Part shown: positions 5,387-9,673 of the stretch, in pieces
Layout: each line of letters starts with the position of its first letter
Position numbering within the stretch: position 1 is the first letter of the stretch
NCBI GenBank assembly: GCA_045585875.1
Contig: JAZMZH010000039.1
Span: 1-9,673 of the forward strand
DNA from: JAVBQJ01 sp045585875
Lineage (GTDB): Bacteria; Verrucomicrobiota; Lentisphaeria; Victivallales; Victivallaceae
Direction of reading: 5' to 3'
DNA length: 9,673 bases
The notes under the pieces: model-generated
The model's input: the letters and a program-made list of their open reading frames with translations, nothing else
Told to the model about the DNA's origin: nothing
Databases searched by the model: none
Translations under genes and position numbers: made by a program

Positions 5387-7570
5387 TTACAGGGCTTCCA
5401 GCGCGGTCCGGTTGATGATCATGTCCTGCCATTCCCCGCTCAGCGAGGCGAAGCGGGCCGACCAGCCGGAGATGCGGACCACCAGATTGGGGAAGCGGTC
5501 CGGATCTTTTTTCGCCTGCCGCAGCATTTCCGGGTCCACGGTGTCGATCTGGAGATACAGGCCGTTCTTTTGGAGGAATACGCGGAGCAGCTGCATCAGA
5601 CTTTCCGCCGCGCCGGGCGTCCGGCGGATTCCGGCGGAAAGGCGCAGATCCAGAGGACATCCGTTCGGCGTGTCGGAGAAGTCCATCCGGCAGTAGGAAT
5701 TGAGGACCGCGGTGATCGGGCTCTCGTCCGTCCCCGGGGTGGGGGCCAGATTCGGCGCCAGAAATTCATGGGCGTGCTTGCCGAAGGCCGTTGCCAGACG
5801 ATTGGGAGCGTAGGCGATTTCCCGGCCGAAGGTGCTGACGCCGACGGGGACGGTGATGTAGCGGATTCGGGATTTTTCGCCGGAAATCGCCGAACAGTCG
5901 TGCAGGACCTGCCGGAGGATTTCATCGGCCTCCGGATTGTCGTTGCCGTAATACTTCAGGGAGCGGGCGAAGCGCAGGCGCAGGGGTTCCTCGTCCCGCC
6001 AGTCGTTTTTCAGGATCCGCACCAGTTCCGGCAGAGAAACGATCGGATGCCGGAAGACAAGTTCCCGGATCGCATACAGGCTGTTCGCCACGTCCGGCAG
6101 TCCGGCCATGTGAATGGCGCGGAATACCCACCGGGTGCCGTGCAGCGTGTAGGAGCATCCGGATTCCCGGCAGGAGGGTTCCAGCAGGGAGAGGACGACA
6201 TCCGCCGCCGGGACGGGCATCTCCGGAGCGTCGCCGGGATGATGCCTTCCGGGGAGGCAGAGCGATTCGATATACTTCCGTTTCCCGTCTGCCATGATCC
6301 GGACCCGATCCAGGAAATTCTGATAGAGTTCCTCGTAGGATTCCGGCGTTTTTTCGGCGAACAGCGCCTGCTGAAACGGGATCAGATAATCCTCGGGGAA
6401 GTAGCCGAAATTGGTCTGTCCCGGCAGAATGATCTCCCAGCAGCCGTCGTTGGTAAAGGTGCGGGCGTCCTCCTCCGGGATGCCGAGTTTTTTCAGGTTT
6501 CGGAGGATCTGCGGCTCGTGGTACACCGAAACGATCCCGCCGCCGAGCAGCTGGATATCGGCGATCCGGCGGAGCAGGGCATCGGAGGTGTTGAAATTGA
6601 GGCGGACGGTCACCGGATAATCGCTGATATGCAGCTCTTCGATCACGTCCAGCACCAGAAAGGTCACCTCGTTTTCGATCTGCCGCCCCTCCCTGTCGAT
6701 GCCGCCCAGGATGATGTTCTGATAATTCTGGGCGTCTCCGCTCCCGGGCTCCCGGTCGGAATCCTTGCGCAAGCCGAAGCACCACTCGGTCCCTTTGATC
6801 CAGAAGTGGGCGACCAGTTCCCGGGCCTCGTCGAGGGTTATGACGCCTTCGGCCAGGTCGCGGGAGAGGTACGGCCCGAGGATTTCGTCGAAACGGCCGA
6901 GGCCGCTCCAGTTGCCGCACAGCCGCTGAAATTCAAAGAAACTCCAGAAGGACTGGAGGGCCTCCGCGAAGCTCTCCGGAGGGTTTTCCGGGACCTTTTC
7001 CAGACGGGAAAGGACGGCGCGGAGGTTGGTTTCGTACCGCGCGTATTCGGGGGAGTTCAGCATCTCCCGGCAGGCGTCGCGATATCGTTTTATCCAGATG
7101 CGCATGGCCCGGATCACGTCCAGCAGGCCGTTGAAAAAATCCTGATGACGGCTGACGCCGTCGCTTTTCATGCGCTCGCGGATCTCCGCCTCGAGGCCTT
7201 TCAGCCCTTTCCGCACCGCGTCTCCGAAATCCGCCGTGGTGTGGCTGATGGAGTCGCTCCATTCTTCGTCGGCGGGAAACCCCGGGATCCGATGCCGTAA
7301 AGCCTGGATGTTGGAGGCGCTGCCGGCCAGACGCTCCTCGGGCAGGATGTCGATGGCGGAGCGTTCCGCCGTGAGGATGGTGTTCTTCCCATGCCTGATC
7401 TCGGGAGGACAATCCTCCGGCAGATGGAGATCCGCCAGCCGGAATCCCATGTCCCGGAGCCGGTGCCGGTACTCGCCTTTCAAATAACGTGCGGCCAGCG
7501 CGCGGGTTTCTTCGCAGAGCCGTTTCACGGTTCCGCCGCCGGTCATCGGATTCAGTATGATCTCTCCCAT
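5387..7570 (-). CDS. Glycyl radical enzyme (pyruvate formate-lyase-like), eliminase-type active site
   Basis: This 727-residue enzyme belongs to the glycyl radical family, oxygen-sensitive enzymes that use a glycine radical to make a cysteine thiyl radical. The active-site loop is FTNDGCWEI (372-380): C377 with E379 two residues on, the C-x-E arrangement of diol/glycerol dehydratase, choline lyase and hydroxyproline dehydratase rather than the double Cys of pyruvate formate-lyase. The radical loop near the C-terminus is VVRISGWSARF (697-707) with G702; the residue after it is Trp where Tyr is usual. Other family stretches are YYGNDNPEADEI (540-551) and SPITAVLNS (617-625). It is somewhat shorter than the usual 780-850. 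GGAGG (complement of 7580-7584) lies nine bases before the ATG. The divergent AraC-type gene is the likely regulator. The radical-SAM activase it needs is not in the window. Dehydration or C-X cleavage of a sugar-derived or polyol substrate is a guess. Confidence 0.85.
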   Translation of the reverse strand: MGEIILNPMTGGGTVKRLCEETRALAARYLKGEYRHRLRDMGFRLADLHLPEDCPPEIRHGKNTILTAERSAIDILPEERLAGSASNIQALRHRIPGFPADEEWSDSISHTTADFGDAVRKGLKGLEAEIRERMKSDGVSRHQDFFNGLLDVIRAMRIWIKRYRDACREMLNSPEYARYETNLRAVLSRLEKVPENPPESFAEALQSFWSFFEFQRLCGNWSGLGRFDEILGPYLSRDLAEGVITLDEARELVAHFWIKGTEWCFGLRKDSDREPGSGDAQNYQNIILGGIDREGRQIENEVTFLVLDVIEELHISDYPVTVRLNFNTSDALLRRIADIQLLGGGIVSVYHEPQILRNLKKLGIPEEDARTFTNDGCWEIILPGQTNFGYFPEDYLIPFQQALFAEKTPESYEELYQNFLDRVRIMADGKRKYIESLCLPGRHHPGDAPEMPVPAADVVLSLLEPSCRESGCSYTLHGTRWVFRAIHMAGLPDVANSLYAIRELVFRHPIVSLPELVRILKNDWRDEEPLRLRFARSLKYYGNDNPEADEILRQVLHDCSAISGEKSRIRYITVPVGVSTFGREIAYAPNRLATAFGKHAHEFLAPNLAPTPGTDESPITAVLNSYCRMDFSDTPNGCPLDLRLSAGIRRTPGAAESLMQLLRVFLQKNGLYLQIDTVDPEMLRQAKKDPDRFPNLVVRISGWSARFASLSGEWQDMIINRTALEAL

Positions 7571-7589
7571 AAGGCCAATCCTCCCTGCT

Positions 7590-7605
7590 GACGGCTCATG
7601 CCGTC
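7590..7605 (-). promoter_or_regulatory. Hairpin or operator in the leader of the glycyl radical enzyme gene
   Basis: GACGGC (7590-7595) and GCCGTC (7600-7605) are perfect 6-bp arms around TCAT. The element lies between the candidate promoter and the ribosome-binding site of the leftward gene. It could be an mRNA hairpin or a protein-binding site. In the plus direction a T-rich stretch follows it, but no gene ends there. Confidence 0.35.
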
Positions 7606-7620
7606 TTTGTTTCGGGGCAT

Positions 7621-7649
7621 ACTATATCCTGCCGGGAGAAACCGCGCAA
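7621..7649 (-). promoter_or_regulatory. Candidate promoter of the glycyl radical enzyme
   Basis: On the minus strand, TTGCGC (complement of 7644-7649) and TATAGT (complement of 7621-7626) are 17 bases apart. The -10 is good (five of six) and the -35 poor (three of six), as is common for promoters that need an activator such as an AraC-type protein. Confidence 0.4.
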
Positions 7650-7684
7650 TGGATGATGATCCGAAAAAATATCTGTTTGTCCAT

Positions 7685-7712
7685 TTTACTTTTTGCTCCG
7701 GTGTGATATATT
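7685..7712 (+). promoter_or_regulatory. Candidate promoter of the AraC-type regulator gene
   Basis: TTTACT (7685-7690) and TATATT (7707-7712) are 16 bases apart, matching consensus at four and five of six positions. The start point would be near 7719, leaving a short leader that contains the GGAGG at 7734-7738. Confidence 0.45.
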
Positions 7713-7746
7713 AGCGGGAGAGGCATTTTTTCCGGAGGCGGGGCTT

Positions 7747-8553
7747 ATGATTTTGGAGCATCTCCCGCATTTGCGGTATGCGCAGGCGGAGGAATTTTCG
7801 ACCGATGCGGACGGTTCATGCCATTGCAAAACCGTCCCGTTCTACATTTTCGCCCAGGCTTTCGAGGGGCACTACGAAATCGACGCGGACGGGGAATTCG
7901 CCGTCTGCGAGGAGGGCGGGGCCTTTTTCGTCCCTCCCGGCATCCCTCTGAAGATATGGCACCGGGTCAATCCCCGAAGCGGGATCATGCGGATCCGTTT
8001 TGTCCACTTCATCCCGGAGGACGACCGGGGAGTGGACCCTTTTGCGCAATCCCGGCCGCGGCTTGCGATCACCCGCGGGGAGTGCGCCGGTCCGGAGGAG
8101 ATCATCCGGCGGCTGCTGCGGGAGCCGGAGCGGGACGGTTTCGCGCTGGCGGCGGATTTCCTGCATCTCCTGTCTCTGCTCGGCGCCTTTATGGAACCGG
8201 GGCGGGGGACGCCGCACCCGGAATCGCTGGAGAAGATTCTGCGGTGGATCCGGGAACACGCCCCGGAGGCGATTCACTCCTCCGACCTGGGGAAGCTGTT
8301 TCCCTTTTCCCGTTCCCGTCTTTTCGGGCTTTTTCGCGCCGCCACCGGGATGAGCCCCGGCGAATACATTCTCCGGGAGCGGATCCGCCATGCGGCGGGG
8401 GTGATGCTCTGCCATCCGGAACTGTCGGTCAAGGAAACCGCGGATCAATGCGGCTGGAAGACCCCGTACCATTTTTCGCGGGCCTTTCGCCGGGTGATGG
8501 GCGAACCTCCCGGGCGGTATGTGAAAAATGCGAAACGGTATGCCGTGGAATAA
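7747..8553 (+). CDS. AraC-family transcriptional regulator
   Basis: This 268-residue protein has an N-terminal cupin-like sensing domain and a C-terminal AraC DNA-binding domain. The cupin part (about 30-88) includes FYIFAQAFEGHYEID, GGAFFVPPGIPLKIWHRV (the family's FxxPGxxH-like strand) and MRIRFVHF. The two helix-turn-helix units lie near 178-200 (SSDLGKLFPFSRSRLFGLF, then TGMSPGEYI) and 227-250 (SVKETADQCGWKTPYHFSR, then FRRVMGEPPGRY), matching the AraC signature. The frame is open further upstream with a TTG at 7693. ATG 7747 is chosen because GGAGG (7734-7738) lies eight bases before it and the candidate promoter overlaps the longer form. It is divergent from the glycyl radical enzyme across 176 bases, the usual layout for an AraC-type activator and its target. 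The ligand is unknown; a sugar or small organic substrate of that enzyme is likely. Confidence 0.9.
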   Translation: MILEHLPHLRYAQAEEFSTDADGSCHCKTVPFYIFAQAFEGHYEIDADGEFAVCEEGGAFFVPPGIPLKIWHRVNPRSGIMRIRFVHFIPEDDRGVDPFAQSRPRLAITRGECAGPEEIIRRLLREPERDGFALAADFLHLLSLLGAFMEPGRGTPHPESLEKILRWIREHAPEAIHSSDLGKLFPFSRSRLFGLFRAATGMSPGEYILRERIRHAAGVMLCHPELSVKETADQCGWKTPYHFSRAFRRVMGEPPGRYVKNAKRYAVE

Positions 8554-8586
8554 AAGCCGGGAGCGGCGCCTGAGTCTGCTCCCGGC
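8549..8586 (-). terminator. Strong leftward hairpin terminator overlapping the araC-type stop codon
   Basis: GCCGGGAGC (8556-8564) and GCTCCCGGC (8578-8586) are perfect 9-bp arms with a 13-base loop. On the minus strand the stem is followed by TTTTATT (complement of 8549-8555), the U-tract of an intrinsic terminator. On the plus strand no T-run follows, so it would serve the rightward AraC-type gene only weakly. A leftward terminator implies a leftward transcript from further right. Confidence 0.55.
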
Positions 8587-8765
8587 CGAAGGAGCGGCGG
8601 CCTGAATGTTTTTCCCCGGCCGTCGGATAGGAATCGAGGGTATTTCGCCTTGATGTCGGCCAAAACAGTCCGGAATAATTCTTCCGCAACTCCGGCATCC
8701 CGGGGCGCGTCCGCATGAGACAGGCCGTCATTCAGACTCGATGTCCGGGGTCTCTTTTTTGTCAA
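8587..8765 (-). other. Possible remnant of a leftward gene; otherwise unassigned intergenic DNA
   Basis: Upstream of the leftward terminator, one minus-strand frame gives a protein-like stretch (DAPRDAGVAEELFRTVLADI, then KAKYPRFLSDGRG) from a TTG at 8763-8765. Beyond the terminator hairpin the frame runs on into the araC-type gene and ends at 8445, so it is not an intact gene as it stands. I do not recognise the family. No ribosome-binding site or promoter is evident. It may be the 3' end of a decayed gene whose terminator survives, or chance. From 8766 to 8834 I see only AT-rich sequence. Confidence 0.2.
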
Positions 8766-8834
8766 GTCGGAAAATTTTTATGAAATATCTGTGATAAAAA
8801 CTGCAAAAATTCTCATGGAGCGGGGTTTTCCGGT

Positions 8835-8862
8835 TTGATTTTTCCGGATTCGATGCTAAATT
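8835..8862 (+). promoter_or_regulatory. Candidate promoter of the structured RNA, with palindrome at the -10
   Basis: TTGATT (8835-8840) and TAAATT (8857-8862) are 16 bases apart, each matching consensus at four of six positions. The start would fall near 8869, just before the first hairpin. The -10 sits inside a palindrome, GCTAAATTAGC (8855-8865). TTTTCCGG occurs twice 14 bases apart (8826-8833, 8840-8847), one copy touching the -35. These could be operator sites. Confidence 0.35.
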
Positions 8863-8868
8863 AGCTCA

Positions 8869-9238
8869 AGAAGCGGATTTGCGCCTTACGGCGCCTCTCC
8901 GCGGGGATGATTGAAAACCGTTATATTTCAGCAAATGCGCGAGAAACCAACCAAGTTCAAAATGTGTTTGCTACGATATATGAGAAATGTACTGGTAGGA
9001 TTGTGTCCACACGTCTTACCGGGCGCTTCTACGCATATCGTAGCGGGTTCTTGGTCGGACCTCTCGCGCAGTGCTTGGGAGCGTTCGGCTTTTAGTGAAT
9101 GTGACCGGGCATGCTGGATTTCGCAGCGCGGATTGCGGAGGCGACGGCTTGTCCGATATTGCGGCGTTTCGCCGTTTCAGAAAATATACCCTCCCCTTTC
9201 GCACCGCGGGATCCGGCAGTCGGATTTCGCGGTTTTTT
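8869..9238 (+). ncRNA. Candidate structured noncoding RNA or long mRNA leader (unknown family)
   Basis: No credible protein is encoded here, yet the segment folds on paper into a coherent structure. A 5' hairpin is formed by GCGGA/TCCGC (8873-8877, 8898-8902) enclosing GCGCC-TTAC-GGCGC (8881-8894). Then a nested long hairpin spans 8914-9093 with six stacked stems: AAAACCG with CGG(C)TTTT (8914-8920/9086-9093), AGCA/TGCT (8930-8933/9072-9075), GCGCGAGA/TCTCGCGC (8937-8944/9062-9069), ACCAAG/CTTGGT (8950-8955/9050-9055), GCTACGATAT/ATATCGTAGC (8970-8979/9035-9044) and GGTAGGA/TCTTACC (8994-9000/9014-9020). CGGCG-TTT-CGCCG (9162-9174) follows, then an intrinsic terminator. The 180-nt rod with internal bubbles is 6S-RNA-like in size and shape, but I recognise no 6S sequence signature. 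It is either a free RNA or the leader of the repeat-protein gene at 9285. The ends are inferred from the promoter and terminator. Confidence 0.5.
9203..9238 (+). terminator. Intrinsic terminator, 13-bp stem and six Ts
   Basis: ACCGCGGGATCCG (9203-9215) pairs with CGGATTTCGCGGT (9221-9233) through a 5-base loop, with two central G-U pairs. TTTTTT (9233-9238) follows. It is rightward, lies 46 bases before the ATG of the repeat protein, and no coding gene ends before it. It must therefore end a noncoding transcript or act as an attenuator. Confidence 0.8.
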
Positions 9239-9284
9239 CGTTGCGTTTTTTGAGATGAAAATAAAACGGATCAAAGGGGAATAA

Positions 9285-9673
9285 ATGGCATATTACGTTT
9301 CCAGCGGGCAGGTCAGCAGCGGAATTACACTGTCGTTTGACAATATGTATGTCTACGCCGGCGGCACCGCCGTCCACACCACCGTCGACACCTACGGGCG
9401 TCTGTATGTCTCCAGCGGCGGCAGTGCTGACCACACCACCGTCAACTACTGGGGGTATCTGTCTGTCGAGAGCGGCGGCACCGCGACCGGGATCGTCGTC
9501 TCCGCCGGGGCAAAATTAGCTCTTACCGTGGCGCCGGACACTTACATTCAGGGAGAATCAGCCGGTTCCGCCTTTGAAATGAAAGACGCTTTCATTTCCG
9601 GATACACAGTATCTAACGGGTATCTGTGGGTCTCCAGCGGCGGCAGGGCTGACAACACCACCGTCAACTACTA
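9285..9673 (+). CDS. AIDA-type repeat protein, 5' part (continues beyond window)
   Basis: The frame starts at ATG 9285 after AAAGGGG (9273-9279), and is still open at the window end (129 codons). The protein opens MAYYVSSGQVSSGITLSFDN and continues as short beta-strand repeats of the AIDA type: VYAGGTAVHTTVD, then YVSSGGSADHTTVN, then SVESGGTATGIVVSAGAKLA. A spacer (DTYIQGESAGSAFEMKDAFI, then SGYTVSNG) follows and the pattern begins again with WVSSGGRADNTTVN. Such repeats form a right-handed beta-helix in autotransporter passenger domains, usually surface-exposed and adhesive. There is no N-terminal signal peptide, so ordinary Sec export is not evident; any secretion signal would have to be at the unseen C-terminus. 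This start and composition match the large AIDA-repeat families I recall from Victivallis. A terminator lies just upstream, so expression may need readthrough or a promoter in the 46-base gap. Confidence 0.8.
   Translation, partial: MAYYVSSGQVSSGITLSFDNMYVYAGGTAVHTTVDTYGRLYVSSGGSADHTTVNYWGYLSVESGGTATGIVVSAGAKLALTVAPDTYIQGESAGSAFEMKDAFISGYTVSNGYLWVSSGGRADNTTVNY
9408..9672 (+). repeat. Near-identical 43-bp direct repeats, 222-bp period
   Basis: The stretch 9408-9450 recurs at 9630-9672 with two differences in 43 bases. Both copies are in frame and encode VSSGG-x-AD-x-TTVNY. The offset of 222 bases is a 74-residue unit. This high DNA identity points to recent duplication or gene conversion within the repeat gene. 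Confidence 0.8.

Noticed and set aside
5570..7300. A 576-codon open frame on the plus strand
   Set aside because: It is antisense to the glycyl radical enzyme, whose motifs are intact. The frame's protein is rich in repeated F, G and D without domain features, a product of high G/C third positions in the real gene.
7693..7746. TTG start extending the AraC-type regulator by 18 residues
   Set aside because: No ribosome-binding site precedes it and it overlaps the candidate promoter; ATG 7747 has a well-placed GGAGG.
8937..9069. Integron attC site or MITE with terminal inverted repeats
   Set aside because: The arms GCGCGAGA/TCTCGCGC are not the GTTRRRY/RYYYAAC boxes of attC, no target-site duplication flanks them, and pairing continues outward and inward as expected of an RNA.
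8869..9238. tmRNA, RNase P RNA or SRP RNA
   Set aside because: The length suits tmRNA or RNase P and GGGGATGATT near 8903 recalls a tmRNA start, but there is no T-loop GGTTCGA or CCA end, no RNase P core and no SRP domain IV motif.
8907..9258. Small open frames in the 8.9-9.26 kb gap, both strands
   Set aside because: They cross the stems and terminator, show no conserved motif and have no convincing ribosome-binding sites.

Overview
The window most likely comes from a Lentisphaerota (Victivallis-like) genome. The strongest clue is the protein starting at 9285, an AIDA-type repeat protein with no visible signal peptide, a style I associate with Victivallis. Supporting clues are an FAD_oxidored-family protein with a C-terminal beta-sandwich, and a glycyl radical enzyme paired with an AraC regulator. 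This assignment comes from recalled family resemblance, not from a search. I see no tRNA, rRNA, CRISPR array or complete mobile element.

Region 1 (1-2500, rightward). A GIY-YIG nuclease fragment enters from the left and changes near 155 into an unrelated tail. That tail overlaps, by ATGA, the start of a metallo-beta-lactamase-fold hydrolase. A tartrate/D-malate-type beta-decarboxylating dehydrogenase follows and is probably co-transcribed. Next comes a gap holding a degraded, reversed C-terminal piece of a recombinase-like protein.

Region 2 (2500-5386). A leftward FAD-dependent oxidoreductase faces a rightward IclR-type regulator across a compact divergent promoter with two palindromes. The regulator keeps its DNA-binding domain but is cut off near residue 116. 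There its DNA joins a MarC-family membrane protein lacking its usual N-terminus. This is the second chimeric junction in the window.

Region 3 (5387-8553). A leftward glycyl radical enzyme has its catalytic Cys-x-Glu and glycine-radical loop in place. It is divergent from an AraC-type regulator that probably controls it. No radical-SAM activase lies in the window.

Region 4 (8554-9673). More than 700 bases lack a convincing gene. They hold a leftward terminator at the araC 3' end, a possible gene remnant, and a candidate structured RNA of about 370 nt. The RNA has a plausible promoter, a 5' hairpin, a 180-nt nested long hairpin and a strong intrinsic terminator. The terminator ends 46 nt before the AIDA-repeat gene, which runs off the right edge. 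The RNA is the best candidate here for something undescribed: either a stand-alone small RNA or an attenuating leader.
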